In this document: positions 27,049-38,603 of the stretch, in pieces | Layout of the letters: each line of letters begins with the position of its first letter | Position numbering within the stretch: position 1 is the first letter of the stretch | Assembly (NCBI RefSeq): GCF_000524195.1 | Contig: NW_020170401.1 | Location: 282,605 to 346,604, forward strand | DNA length: 64,000 nucleotides | Origin: Echinococcus granulosus | Taxonomy: Eukaryota > Platyhelminthes > Cestoda > Cyclophyllidea > Taeniidae | Direction of reading: 5' to 3' | The notes under the pieces: generated by a model | Told to the model about the DNA's origin: nothing | What the model saw: the letters and a program-made list of their open reading frames with translations, nothing else | The model's database searches: none | Program-made: the position numbers and the translations under genes

Positions 27049-28984
27049 GGTTACACTAAATCAAACTGCAAGCGGCTTATTCAAGCTAAAAATAAGCCAG
27101 CTTATTTTCAGCCAGATAATTTTGGGGATTTTGAGTGAAAAACTCCCAGGTGCAATGGTGGACATCGGTTCTTGTATTCAGTTAAGATGTGGTAATGCAC
27201 CTACCTTGAAAAAAACGCAAAGAACTCTACGATTTTATAGTATTCGAAAGTTCCGATTCGCAGCTCTATTTAAGGGCTTGGAATTTGCAGGCTCGCTAGA
27301 TATCAGGTCAGTGACTAGCACCATAGGGACGTTAATGGAATGGCCGTCGAGAATGATGGTTTGCTACCCTGATGAATGGTGCATGGACTATGTCACAGTA
27401 CCATCTATTAGAAGCAGTGGTGTGTGCATGCATCAACGTGAGATGGTGGAATGAATTGCTTGTCAACGAAGGCACCAATCTCCACTCAACTGATAGTCAC
27501 TTGTATCTGCGGAAGACTAGAAGCAAAGTACGATGATGACGGGCCGCCCGACAGCTCAGTGATAAGGCACTTGGAGTACCGTATACCGCATCCTTGTTGG
27601 CCATTCCATAAACAACTCCCTGTCGACGGATTGATATCAGGCCTGTAGTGGAAGTGTATAAGAAGTAAATTTTGCTGTTGATTTGATTAGCATAATCATT
27701 CTTGAATATGTGTCGAATCAAAAATCTAGTGCTCCTTGGATATCAAGGATCAAGAATTTTGCACTTGCACCAGTGGGTCTTGCAATGTCAGAGGTTTCCA
27801 AGAATTAAATAAACGCTGAAATGGACGTTTTAAAGAGCCAAGCTTAACGGAAAAGATAAATTCAGTTTGTGGTGATGGGCATATACCACTGAAGTGCAAG
27901 CAAGTCAAGAGTCCCGTTTTGGTGTGAACTCCCGATTCATTTTCGTTGCCTTGACTCTTCGTACGAGGCCTTTGATTGCGAACTGCCTTAGCTTCACAGC
28001 TAGGTCAATGTGCACACGTGAAATGGTATTTTTCTTCCGCTGTTGACTTTTTCCTTAACAGTTTTTACTCTTCTTTCCTTCTGTGCGGAAACATGCGCGG
28101 CGCCCTTCCCTCTTTCGCGGATCCACTTTATTACTACTGTCTCTGCGCTTTAAAGGAGATAGTATCCTGACAAAGAGCATCTACCTAGTTTCTACACTTT
28201 TGTACCTTTCTTTTACTACAAGAAACTGTTTCAATCAGTGTCGTTTTGTGAAACAGTTGTTCCCGTTGGCTATGAAAGTTGTCCAGAAGTTAGGAAATGT
28301 GTCAAAGGCACTAATTCAGCTCCATGATCCCTATCCTCACGGGATTAAGGCTTCCTCACATAAATTCACAATTTTCAGAGAGTTCAAAAGTGCTTGTATT
28401 GTTTTGAGGGATGAATGAAGAACACTCCAGTTGTCCAGACAATTATGATTGAGGTAAAATTATGTGTATTCCAATGATAAACATGACGTGACGTCCTCTT
28501 CATGTTTCTAATCCTGCAGCTCTTCGGTATTTTGTGCGCTGTCTTGCATCTGGTGATGACTTGGAATGTTTTGCAGTCAGAACCCTGACCACTAATTCAT
28601 TAGAAAGAATAGGAGTTGGAAGGATCCGCCTCAAATATTATCAATCTTGATTAACTCTCCCGATGTCTGTTTCAAAGGAACATCGCCCATCACACCTCCG
28701 AGGCTTTATTTTATAATGTGTCAACTAAAGTCATTTTAATTTATTCGAAACGGCCACGCACATGTGGCAAAGCAATTGAGATAAGCAAGTTGTAGCTCCA
28801 AATGCGTGTAACTCTGGTAGAAAATGTTTAAACTCATTGCTACAGTCAAAAAATGTTTTATTTAAAATCCCAAAGTTTTCACGATTTCAAGATTTGAATT
28901 CTGTCTAAATATTACAAGAATAGATCAAATTTCGGCCATAACTGCAGTACTTTGATTATTTGTTTAACTATTTGTGCTAATTTT

Positions 28985-29925
28985 GCCGTCAATTAAGGCT
29001 CCGCCTTTGTACCTCCGCTGGGCGACATTGCCTCAGGGTTATGGCAGTAGTCCTCAGTCCTTCTGTATGACGATAATGCATATTCTGCCCTAGTATTACA
29101 TCTTCTTTGAACTTCAGGGTAGTCTTGAAGCGCTACATTGGCGCCAGCAGTGGAAAGCGAGCCCTACCCTAGAGGGCACGTACCCAGATTTCTAACACTG
29201 AATACTACGCCCTAACATGATGGAGGAATGACATTTGACGAGAATGGGTAAATTTGGGAAAACCTCTAACAGAAGGGCTGAAACTGGCATCTACCTTCAG
29301 CAGCTACTCAAGTCCTATTTTCTACAGGATTGCTATTAACATCTAGAAGACTCTAACCGTGAGATAGCAGAAGTTTGGTATGGAGCTGGCCTCGATATCT
29401 GTATGAGGATGCAAATTAAGTTGTGCTATATGAATAAAACCCAGATAGATGAATAAGAAAGGGCAGCACTGAAGTGTGAACATTTCGGCAAGTGTTCGTA
29501 AGCCTAATGAAGGACACACGAGATGGCCAGCATATTCTCCTTCCCCTGAATACGGTTCCCAAACAGGGTAAAACTGCAGATCTAGTGGAGTAGCTAGTAG
29601 GGATCAGTGATGTGGCAGTCGGATATCCTTTCAGGTACACACAAATGCGATGACCGGAACGGTTAGATGGTGGGTTTTTTTCTTATAGCACTTACTACGC
29701 TGTGATGACCGACACGGGAGGTTGACCAAGTGGAGCGAAGGGGATGGCGCTCAAAAAAAGGAGAGAAGGATTGTGTGGCTCTTTCATCATTTGCTTCGCG
29801 ATTATACTTACGCTTGTCGGCATGCCAGTACAACTTCAGCCTTTCTGTACTTCGTCATTGCATATTTTATCCTATCATTGTCTATTTCGTCTCGGGACGC
29901 TGCCAAAAAATGCATGCTATTCGCT
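28985..29925 (+). repeat. Repeat family A, full unit with degraded second head
   Basis: A well-kept head (TTAAGGCTCCGCCTTTGTAC) is followed by the body (AGCGAGCCCTACCCTAGAGG, CTAACAGAAGGGCTGAAA, GTGTGAACATTTCGGCAAG, ATACGGTTCCCAAACAGGG) and then, from about 29790, by a second head with more changes (GCATGCCAGTACAACTTCAG, CTTTCTGTACTTCGTC, CTCGGGACGCTGCC). Same head-body-head order as at 16.85 and 52.3 kb. Confidence 0.75.
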
Positions 29926-29929
29926 TATA

Positions 29930-31200
29930 TTGAGATAGTTTGAAACAATTATCTTACGGTCATTAAAAAAACATAAAATGTTGTTTATTTCTCAACACAT
30001 TTTAGGGATCAAAAAGTTAACACATTCTTAAATCACAGCCTCTTTTTGTATTTTTATTTTAAAATTGCTTTAACATTGAGATTACTCCAATACCGCAGTT
30101 CTTTTTATAACCAGTTACTGAAAAAGTGTTCCTAGGTAAACTTTATGGATTAACTTTGAAAAACTTCGCATTTTTTGTGCATCACTGATTAAGTCAGGCG
30201 ACTAAAACGATCCTGCGGTTTTTGATGACCCTCATTACAATCACTTGCGGAAACCAGTACCGACTCACCAAATCCATGCATTTGTTTATAAGAAGGCATT
30301 AACAGAAAGGACATGTCAGTCTTCTGTACAAGCTTCACACCAACTGGGTTCACATGGCAAGAAAGTTCTGTTAGATCTGATGGATGTGTTCCCTAGTTTG
30401 TCGAATCCCCAAACAAGGACTAACTCTGTTCCACAGGAAAGTCTTTGCCTATAGGTATTTAGACACAGTGGTGGAGAAATAATTGGTTTACAACTACGCT
30501 AATCAGGCAAATTGTGAGAGCTTAGGCAAATGGATGTCGCACGTCACGAATTTTCGGATGGGACGTGTCTTCGATGACTAACGCCTTCCTTTTGACTTCT
30601 TTCTTGTGCGTTTTAAAAAGGTCATATTGTTAGGTTTTACCGTGATTGACTGACTTGTAATGAGAAATGGATTGTTTATCGTTGGTAATCCCTAAGGAAA
30701 TCACTCACTTTTCGCCTCAAACTTCTAAGGTGTGTTCTACTTTATCTCCAGAAATCCAGGGTTCCTCTGGATCGGTGGTAGATTGTAAACGCCATCGTTT
30801 ACTAGAATGTGTTCATTTACTGAAAACCGCACAATTAAGACTGAGATCCCGATATCACATTCGTAGGAGACATCGCAACTGTCGCATGAGAAAATCCACA
30901 ATTTAGAATAGAATGAGATAAGGAGAAGGGTGCTCTCTTGCCCGATCCTTCTTACTTCTCAAAAGATATTTCTCTAAAGGATTATCATTCTTTCTTATTG
31001 TCAGTATTCGGCACTCATATGGAAGGTGGAAAGGAAAGGAGATAAAAGTTAGATAGAGCTATGTTTTCTGCTTCTCAGGCCGAAAAATCCCCCAAGTTTA
31101 GAGTTCATATAGGACAATAGACTGCAACTGCCACCAAATACATCATTTTGAACCGTTTTCTGCTATCATATACCTTTTATCTTTAAATATCGTACGAAGT
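29930..31200. other. Region downstream of robo
   Basis: AT-rich, with short frames only (for example 79 codons at 30667-30906). It may include robo 3' UTR if the polyadenylation signal near 31205 is not the one used. Confidence 0.4.
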
Positions 31201-31202
31201 TG

Positions 31203-31208
31203 TTTAAT
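31203..31208 (-). terminator. Possible robo polyadenylation signal (ATTAAA)
   Basis: The minus strand reads ATTAAA here, about 390 nt past the robo stop codon. I noticed no nearer AATAAA; a canonical AATAAA on this strand lies near 30053. A hexamer alone is weak evidence. Confidence 0.2.
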
Positions 31209-31598
31209 TACCCTCGAGGAAGCCAGGCTCTCCCATGATAATAATCGCTCAAAACTTTGCCCCTACCCCCACTTCTATTTCACAATTTCCTATTAACAGA
31301 TAGAAATTCTCTTTCATTAACAATGCAAAGGATCTCATTCAGTTATTTGAGTAAAATCTCAATTCCTTTCCCCATGTCTACCTATTTCCTCAATTCTCTT
31401 GCGCAAAAAAAGCAACTCCAAGCCATCTGGAAGAGCTGTACGTATTTTGCCTAAATTTATGTACATGACACACACAGAGAGCTTGCCAGCCATCACGGCA
31501 AGCCTTGGGGCTATGGGTGTGGGCTCGAGGAGGACAGGAAAGTGAGGAGATTCAAAGTAGGTTTCACCAATACAACAGAGAAGATGGACACTCAATCC

Positions 31599-34500
31599 TT
31601 AAAAGACCGGTGCATGTATACCACCGTTCGCAGGGACTTGAGCCGACAACTGATGCTGTGGAATTGGTGGTGGCGGTGGTGGTGGTGGAGGAGGAATACA
31701 TAGTTCATATTCAGTGAAGGTGGGTGGAATCTGTGGAGGGGGGGCCACATTCATTGGAACAGTCTTTCTCCTAGCTACCTGTTGCTGCTGTTGCTGTTGA
31801 TGATGATGTGACAGGTAGTCCTCTTCAGCTCCTGTTGTTGTGCCCGAACTGGAGCGTGAGATGTATTGCTGTGGACGCACGGAGTACCTTTGTGGACTGT
31901 GCATTGTCACCATGGGCACATGTGAGCCTCCAGCATTTGACGACATGTCAGAAGGTGTCCGACTTCCTGGTGATATTATGGACGCTTTCTGTGAAATCTC
32001 AGCGTTAATCAAAGAGGCTGTAGCATAAGGTGTAACGCTGGAACTTATATGATCGAGCCCTGAACCGGTTCCATTTGTACACCCCAACTGGGCCACAGGC
32101 GCAACCGGTGGTAGCCCATTTGTGGTCGGACTATTTTCAATAACTGATGCGGAGAAGACACTGTTGTTCGAGATCTCTGCAGGTCGATATTCTACAAAGG
32201 GATATTCCATATGTTGCGTGGTAATGTGGGAAAAGAATGGAGACGGGGAGAAATCTGATGCCTGGCAGAGGATGCCCTCTTCGTAGGTGTGCTGCGCTTG
32301 GTTAATGTTTGGATTACAGCTCCCTCCAGTTGAAGAACTATTTGTGCTTGCAATAGTGGTGTTGGTATTCTGTTGAGTTGATGCTGTGGGCGCTTTTAAT
32401 GCTGAATCACTTCCCTGAGGACATTCCATATCACTAACACCACCAGAAATGGAATGAGGCTTGATTAAGGGGACAAGATTATAACCCTCCTTGGAAACTA
32501 CAACCGCGCTGCATTTACGTGTCGCATCTTCATTGAATCCGCCTCCAACAGATGGAGGATATCGTTGTTTTGGTTGAGTCCTTTGCCGGAGGCAAAAGAT
32601 GACCGCAAAGAACATCGCAAGTAGCCAAATCACTAACACACCGACCACGATGCCAATTACCCAAGGTTGAAACTGGATAAGACCATTGACGGTACTTGCT
32701 GAAGGTGGAGTGTCGCTGATTATTCCACCTTCAGACACGGAGAAATTGATTGGGATGCTTTTGGAACTGCTGCCTCGACAATTCACAGCCGTCATTTGAA
32801 GATGATAGATCTCACCAGCTTTGAGACCACTTACAACACCCCTAGTATCACCGTAACTAAACTTCAGTTCTCTTTTATCATTCTCTGCAGCGTTGAATAC
32901 GTAAACGACGAAACCAGTGAGCAGACCATTCCAAGAATCTGCAGGTGGAACAGTCCATGAAATCTCCACACTATGGTTTGATTGCTTTTTCACTCCAATT
33001 ATCTGTGGAGGTGTTGAAGGTACATCTTCATGAATGAGAAATAGAGTCGTTTCATTTTTCTCCTGTATAGGGTAGATAGAAATGGGCTGTACCAGGACGG
33101 AGTAACAATGGAAGGGCTTTAGATGTGCAAGAGTTGACGTCCAGGGAGATGCTAATCCATGATTTCGATCAAATGGAAAATCGGCAAACATTTCTGGCTC
33201 CTCGTGAGGAACGAGTGAAACACCCTGAGTATCCCTCAACGAAGCCGTATTCAACTGCTCTTGGTAGATCTGAATTCGTTGTGTCAGTGTTTCTCCTGAA
33301 CGCAGACTGCAAAAGGTAGCATCATAGACATTTGCTGAAATGCACCGAGTTAGTGGAACCTCCTTGTAACGAACAGAAAACCCTGTTAGCGCTGAAGCAA
33401 CTTCGTGTGGATTCTCCATACTCCAAATAACACGAGCTGAAGTGGATGAAAGGACTTGGACCTGCAATCCCTCCAACTTGAATAAACCAGATCCACCGGC
33501 TGCTGATGGATCATGACGGTATTGGGTTTGAATAGGGCCTAGAGGGGCACTAGCCCATCCAATGCGGCCCTCAATCCATCTTGGTCGGATGAGAAAGTAA
33601 TAGGCAGAGTTTGGCTGAAGGGGTTCCAATCGGATAGCATTTCGAAGCCAGGATTCCTGTAAAACCTGCCATCCGAGATCTGCTTCGGCTGTATGGAACA
33701 TTTCGATCCAATAAGATACCCCATTTGTGTCGTGAATGTTGGGCGGGTTCCAAATCAGTGTCACAGATTTTGCTGTCTGGTTTAAAACTCGAAGGTTCTC
33801 TGGTGGCGATAGAGGCTCTACGGGCTCTGTAACCAATGATAAGTGACTATCGGGAGGCAGAACTACCAAACTTGCAGTCCAGTTCGACTGCATATATGGA
33901 CCATGACTAGATTGCAGAAAACAGGTGTAATTCCCTGTATCTTCCATCATAACGGCGCTGATTTGTAGCCCTCCCCCTGGCAGAAGAGAAAACCTCGGAT
34001 CACGATCTCGATGAAAAAATTCGATACGTTCTTGTAGACCTCCAGTGGACCTTGTACCCCGCACCCAGAAGACGTTTGATTGACTTGTCTCGAAATCGCT
34101 TCTAGTTAGGTCAAAACCCGTCTCTGGTTCACGAGTAATGCCAACTTCGCAGTCTAGAAGAACCGTTTCACCTGTAATACGGGTTTGATTGGCAGGCGGT
34201 AGATTGATGATTGGTGGAAGAGGAGTCGTATCCTTGGTAGTCCGAGGAAAAACTTGCAAACGAGCCTTTTTAGTAATAAGGCCGAGTTCTGAATCTACTG
34301 TGCATTGATAGACACCACTGTCAGTGAGACGTACTCCTCGAATTTGTAAATCGCCCAATTCATTCACAAAGATATTGTCAACTGGATCACTCGGAAAGAC
34401 AGTTACTTGATTTGGCAAATCCCAGTAAGTAGGAAATTTGTGATTGTTCGCTGCTCGACAGTGAAAAACCACTGTTTCACCCTCAGTAGCATTTTGATCA

Positions 34501-35441
34501 GTTGGAAAACGAGAAAACGTGGGTTTGGAGGCCCCTAATACTGTTAGCTGTGCTTCCGCTGCAGAAACACCATCTGCCGCGATGCAAATATACCTTCCCG
34601 CATCTGAGGGCTGGACATTTTGAATTGTGATAGAGGTGGGGGAAATTTGTACCCGAGAACGATCAAGTGACTGTTCTCCGTTACCCCTTCTCCAAACAAC
34701 CGGTTTGGAGTCAGTGACCCGACATCGAAACGTGACTGTCGCCCCAATGGTTGATTGAGTGTCCTTAGGTTTCTGCAGAAAGCGAAGAGTCTTGCGTTTC
34801 ACTCGAAGAACTGCCGATGGAGACAGCCTTTTCCCTGCAATATTTCTCGCTCTACATGCATACGTCCCAGCGTGTTTAGATTTCACTTCTCGAATGTGGA
34901 GATCGCCCTCTGGACTTATCAAGCCTAGTCCAGGTGGAAGTTCGGCATTGTTAAAAAGCCATTCTGTGGTGGGAGTTGGGTTTCCCATGGGTGGCTGACA
35001 CTCCAAAAGAACAAGATCACCTTCCTCTACCGTTTTGTCGATTGGAAATCGAGGAAAATCGTGCTCTAGGTATGCCAAACCACCATGAACTACCGAGCTA
35101 GCTACCCATCCAGCGGTGTTGGAAATGTTGCAGTAGACAGAGTACGTCCGTTTCACCTCTGGATCTGCAATGGTCAAACGACCAAGATATTGATTGACAT
35201 GGATGTTAGAAGCCGATTCATCAAGCCGTTTTTGCGTATTCGCATCATGCCAAGAGATTTGGGGCTCGGGGAATCCAGTTCCCTTGCATGAAAACTCCAA
35301 ATTTCCCTCGAGAGGAAAGGTATCCTCTGGTGGAAGAAGTATTTGCGGTGGTGAACTACCTCCAGGCCCTGCGTAAACAAGGAGACAGGTGGAAAGAAGA
35401 AAAATAGTTGATGGTATTTCGATGATGGATAGCATCTTCAT
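31599..35441 (-). CDS. robo: Roundabout (Robo)-like axon-guidance receptor, single long coding exon
   Basis: Single-pass cell-surface receptor of the Robo family; family members bind secreted Slit and steer growth cones and migrating cells. The frame is open from 35513 (1304 codons), but I place the start at codon 25 (35441), because a splice acceptor lies at 35465-35466 and a signal peptide follows (hydrophobic residues about 33-48, likely cleavage after VYA). Numbering from the 1304-residue frame: Ig1 ~55-146 (Cys76/Cys128), Ig2 ~149-238 (Cys172/Cys220, with the Robo-typical ECQPPxGxPxPT), Ig3 ~241-326 (Cys264/Cys310), Ig4 ~331-422 (Cys352/Cys404), Ig5 ~433-552 (Cys455/Cys531), FN3 repeats ~567-666, ~676-828 (with a long insertion) and ~833-928, membrane helix ~951-975. 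The cytoplasmic tail (~976-1304) holds TPYATASLI at 1161-1169, matching conserved cytoplasmic motif CC1, seven Gln at 1239-1245, and ten Pro at 1274-1283. The 5 Ig + 3 FN3 layout and CC1 favour Robo over DCC/neogenin or IgSF9/turtle. The tail is shorter than in vertebrate Robo1, and a further 3' exon cannot be excluded. Which Robo paralogue this is cannot be told. Confidence 0.9.
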   Translation of the reverse strand: MKMLSIIEIPSTIFLLSTCLLVYAGPGGSSPPQILLPPEDTFPLEGNLEFSCKGTGFPEPQISWHDANTQKRLDESASNIHVNQYLGRLTIADPEVKRTYSVYCNISNTAGWVASSVVHGGLAYLEHDFPRFPIDKTVEEGDLVLLECQPPMGNPTPTTEWLFNNAELPPGLGLISPEGDLHIREVKSKHAGTYACRARNIAGKRLSPSAVLRVKRKTLRFLQKPKDTQSTIGATVTFRCRVTDSKPVVWRRGNGEQSLDRSRVQISPTSITIQNVQPSDAGRYICIAADGVSAAEAQLTVLGASKPTFSRFPTDQNATEGETVVFHCRAANNHKFPTYWDLPNQVTVFPSDPVDNIFVNELGDLQIRGVRLTDSGVYQCTVDSELGLITKKARLQVFPRTTKDTTPLPPIINLPPANQTRITGETVLLDCEVGITREPETGFDLTRSDFETSQSNVFWVRGTRSTGGLQERIEFFHRDRDPRFSLLPGGGLQISAVMMEDTGNYTCFLQSSHGPYMQSNWTASLVVLPPDSHLSLVTEPVEPLSPPENLRVLNQTAKSVTLIWNPPNIHDTNGVSYWIEMFHTAEADLGWQVLQESWLRNAIRLEPLQPNSAYYFLIRPRWIEGRIGWASAPLGPIQTQYRHDPSAAGGSGLFKLEGLQVQVLSSTSARVIWSMENPHEVASALTGFSVRYKEVPLTRCISANVYDATFCSLRSGETLTQRIQIYQEQLNTASLRDTQGVSLVPHEEPEMFADFPFDRNHGLASPWTSTLAHLKPFHCYSVLVQPISIYPIQEKNETTLFLIHEDVPSTPPQIIGVKKQSNHSVEISWTVPPADSWNGLLTGFVVYVFNAAENDKRELKFSYGDTRGVVSGLKAGEIYHLQMTAVNCRGSSSKSIPINFSVSEGGIISDTPPSASTVNGLIQFQPWVIGIVVGVLVIWLLAMFFAVIFCLRQRTQPKQRYPPSVGGGFNEDATRKCSAVVVSKEGYNLVPLIKPHSISGGVSDMECPQGSDSALKAPTASTQQNTNTTIASTNSSSTGGSCNPNINQAQHTYEEGILCQASDFSPSPFFSHITTQHMEYPFVEYRPAEISNNSVFSASVIENSPTTNGLPPVAPVAQLGCTNGTGSGLDHISSSVTPYATASLINAEISQKASIISPGSRTPSDMSSNAGGSHVPMVTMHSPQRYSVRPQQYISRSSSGTTTGAEEDYLSHHHQQQQQQQVARRKTVPMNVAPPPQIPPTFTEYELCIPPPPPPPPPPIPQHQLSAQVPANGGIHAPVF

Positions 35442-35455
35442 CTGCCTCCTTGCAT
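35438..35455 (-). promoter_or_regulatory. Five-codon upstream ORF overlapping the robo start
   Basis: Directly after the splice acceptor the first ATG is at 35455 (minus strand). It opens a frame of five sense codons ending in TGA at 35438-35440, and that TGA overlaps the proposed robo start as ATGA. Such an arrangement can lower initiation at the main start or allow re-initiation. The overlap is seen directly; any regulatory effect is inference. Confidence 0.4.
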
Positions 35456-35464
35456 GTCTTTGAG

Positions 35465-35723
35465 CTGTAAAATAAATCAAAGACACTAGTAAATTCGCGG
35501 AGAGAAGCGGCATTTATGCACGCGGCCGTCACACTTGAATCCGAATTCTTGACAGGTGAATGCTAATTAGGTGGTGCGGCTTTAAGGAGAGGATTTTGTT
35601 CAAAGGAGAAATACGGCAGGTATACCAATCCCATTTGTGGGTAGGTGGTCCTCATTTACAATTCAAATACCGCCATCCTATTGTCATGATACCAAACCAC
35701 TCTACCGCTGCTACATTCTTCAC
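35465..35723 (-). other. Candidate 5' UTR intron, or trans-splice acceptor, upstream of robo
   Basis: On the minus strand a T-rich tract ending TTTATTTTACAG has its AG at 35465-35466, only 23 nt before the proposed robo ATG, so it is a good 3' splice site. A possible matching donor, CAG followed by GTGAAG, has its GT at 35722-35723, which would give a 259-bp intron. The acceptor could instead pair with a more distant 5' UTR exon or accept a spliced leader if the host trans-splices. The acceptor is well supported; the donor is a guess. It explains why the 24 codons upstream of Met25 look non-coding. Confidence 0.5.
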
Positions 35724-37304
35724 CTGTCCTCCAACCTAGCCTAATCGTACTTGGAGAACGTGTCAGCATAAAAGCTCTAACACAGGAAAGGATGGACTAA
35801 TGTGAAATCTAGGATTTGTCCTGAGGAAATTTCAAGTTTATAAAAGAATGGGACAGTTTTCAATCAACAGAAAATCCCCGTGTTTTTACGTATTCCCCTG
35901 CCTTATTTATACGCATAGGCCAGTATTTCATCAAAATCGAGAAAGCTTCCATATAGGAAGATTCTAAAGTACCACCAAGTCATCTTAGAATGACCTGCTG
36001 CATTGTTTTGATACCTGCCACCTTCTAACTTCCCGAAATTGCTAATGTTTGTTCCTACACCAGGAGGGATTATGAGTCAGTCAGGTGTTCCAGACAATGA
36101 GTAAATGCTCCCACGAATGGCTGCTACGCTGTGGTTTTGACTTCGCTACAGCCGAGAATGTTAATGACAGGCGAATGGCTCTCTTTAAAAACACCCACCA
36201 TTCGGACGTCTTACTAGCTGGTGGTTGACCGACATTCGGTGCCTGAAGTGGCTCTTCTCCAAGAAACTTCCTTACTTGACTTAAAACTTCCAGACCTAGG
36301 AAGTGAGTGAAACAACTCCTGGCCTTGTTGAGGACATTTTCTGTGGCATTATGGCAAGTGTTGCGATGAATCATCGAGGGTCATTGGGAATCAATCAAAT
36401 GTTTCAGAGCCAATCATCAATCATTCTAGATGAAAAATGGTGTTAACATCTACAACTCATGAGCCAGGCAATCTCCTTCTTACAGAATGAGCACAAATTG
36501 ACGACACCGCTTCGGATGAGTGAGTCACCATCATGGAAGACATATTAGCATATCTGGTCACGGACCCCGAGCGTACACCATTGCCGCAGCCCACGATATC
36601 AGGTTACGGAACACTTTAATTTTTTCTTTGACTTTCAGTAGTTACTGTGTGAATAATTCTCCAAATGATTTCACAGGGCAACATTGCAACCTTGTAATGA
36701 GTGTTTCCCATAACCCGTAGACCAATGTGATAAGTGGTTGTTATCCCTTCCAATTAGTCATGCTTTGGCCTCTCTACCCTCTACCTCCAATCTCTCTCTC
36801 TGTCGTGTGTGCATGTGTGTGTGCGCTTGTGATTGTGACCGCAGCTGTTGTGGCGTTATACAGCGTCCAAACACGGAGACACAGGAGCGAATACGCCAAA
36901 GTTTCGCCACCTGTCCGCAAAAAAAGCAGGTAAGCAGAGAGAACGAGGGGAAGAGGTGGACAAGGTCCCTTCGATGACAAAGAAGACGGGGGAAGAACGA
37001 TCAGGAAGGGAATTGGAAATGGTGTACTTTATTGATGGAAATTCTAATTCCCTGTTTTGTTTATGAAACAACGAGGACAATGGGTGTTTTTAAAATGACC
37101 CTATTGGGACGTTAGTCTGAGTTTGGGGGTCATTAAAGTAAGGACTTTTAAGGTCATAGACATTTATAATTGAGAATAACTTGCTTAGAGTGCTTCAAAG
37201 AACTAGTTTTTACCCTCAATAATGGTTTGTGTATAGAGGGAATGCACTCATTAAACAAATTAAATGTGGATGCGAACTGCTCCACCCATAATTAGGCCTA
37301 GGAG

Positions 37305-37450
37305 GCTGATCAAAAAGTGCCGGGAATGGCAACTGTTCTATCGTACTTGGTGTTTTTTGGCACGGATCCATGAATAGCTCCATTTTACTTCATCGACACA
37401 TGTTGAAAAAGACCAAACCGAAGGAAATTCGATATCCAAATTTTTACTCC
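37305..37450 (+). repeat. Possible mariner-like transposon end
   Basis: GGCTGATCAAAAAGTGCCGG resembles mariner-type terminal repeats with an AAAAAGTxCCGG core. About 95 bp on, an ATG opens a short basic peptide (MLKKTKPKEIRYPNFYS). No matching inverted end and no DDD/D-bearing frame were found in the next few kilobases. Listed only as a lead. Confidence 0.15.
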
Positions 37451-38603
37451 CTTGCAAGCATACGAATACTACTTACAATTCACTGAAACTGCATTTATGC
37501 AATCGTATGCCTAATTTTTAGGCAAATACGGATTCGCTGATATTCTACCTGCAGAGAGGATATTTCCATCCCTCTCAACAAAGAAAATTTAATCAAATAA
37601 TCAAAATATATGGGAAAGAGACTGACAAGAACAATCACACGGAGTAGAGACTAAGGACGCATTCAAAATTATAGACAACAAAACTTGTAACGTTGATGTC
37701 TGCTACACACTTTATCTTGTTCGTTTGCTATCAAAACGTGAGATTGGGAATTTAGGTATCTTAAAATATTTGCATTTTTGGGGGAAAAGAACTGAAAAAA
37801 GGAGATAATTCCTGGACATTACGTACCATTTCATACTTCGGAGGATGTGGAGAGACAAATTTCGTTCGCCCTTTTTACTTGTGAAGACAACACTTATGAT
37901 TTGCCAGAATCCCGTACTAATATCATGTTCCCCTCCAAAATATTTTACTCTGGAATAGTAACTGTTTTTGATGACATCATGTCCAAGTAGGGGGCAGTTC
38001 GGATGCTCATGACAGGCTTTCTATCAGCGGTGGTGGCTAAAAAAGTGGGAAAAACCCAAAAATCTGGAACTCAAATTAAGCATTTCAGATGATGGAAGAA
38101 ATGTAACTAGACGTTCTATGGACATTTATTTCGGAATTGATCTTAATACACCATAATCCGACGATTTTATACTATAGGCAAGCTAAAATCGCCTTTCATG
38201 ACCAATAATTGCCGGTTAGGAGACGCACTTCTCTCCCAGCCTAGCTAACGTTATCCAACTCGAAACCTTTATAACCTCAAATCTAGTTCGGAATCACGGG
38301 GAAAACTTCCGAAAACCGAAATGACAGGCAAAGGCAACAGCTGATAGATGAACCCATGTCCCTGCCACGCAATGGCCCCAAACGCGGCGGCAGTGGCGTC
38401 GATGGGGCCTGTGTGTGTTTATCTTATACTAGCCTTTCCCTTCTTGACCCGATAGCCATAAAGTCGCCAGCCTAGGGTGCATCGAGGGACGAATCGCGTC
38501 GCGGGTTGGGGAAAAAAAGTGTGGCATTTAGGAAGAAGGAGTAGGCCGGCGTTTTCTGGACAAAAATCTTGCCTTCCGTGCAAGATTGGTTGATGGAAGG
38601 TGC

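Larger units (their letters stand above)
24375..28980. other. Intergenic with one assembly gap, no gene seen
   Basis: A 111-codon frame at 28083-28418 starts with a basic and hydrophobic stretch but shows no known domain. GTT/GCT-rich triplets near 26030-26055 give a short cysteine run in one frame and are simple sequence. Confidence 0.45.

Noticed and set aside
27280..27310. Peptide similarity KGLEFAGSLDI with KGIEFADCLDI near 53607-53639
   Set aside because: The match does not extend in either direction at DNA level, so it is probably coincidence.
26798..27454. 218-codon frame on the plus strand
   Set aside because: It is held open by 100 N translated as X. The flanking peptides show no domain and do not fit one protein.
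35442..35513. First 24 codons of the longest robo frame (start at Met1)
   Set aside because: They include the upstream splice acceptor and separate the signal peptide from the N-terminus; Met25 fits better.
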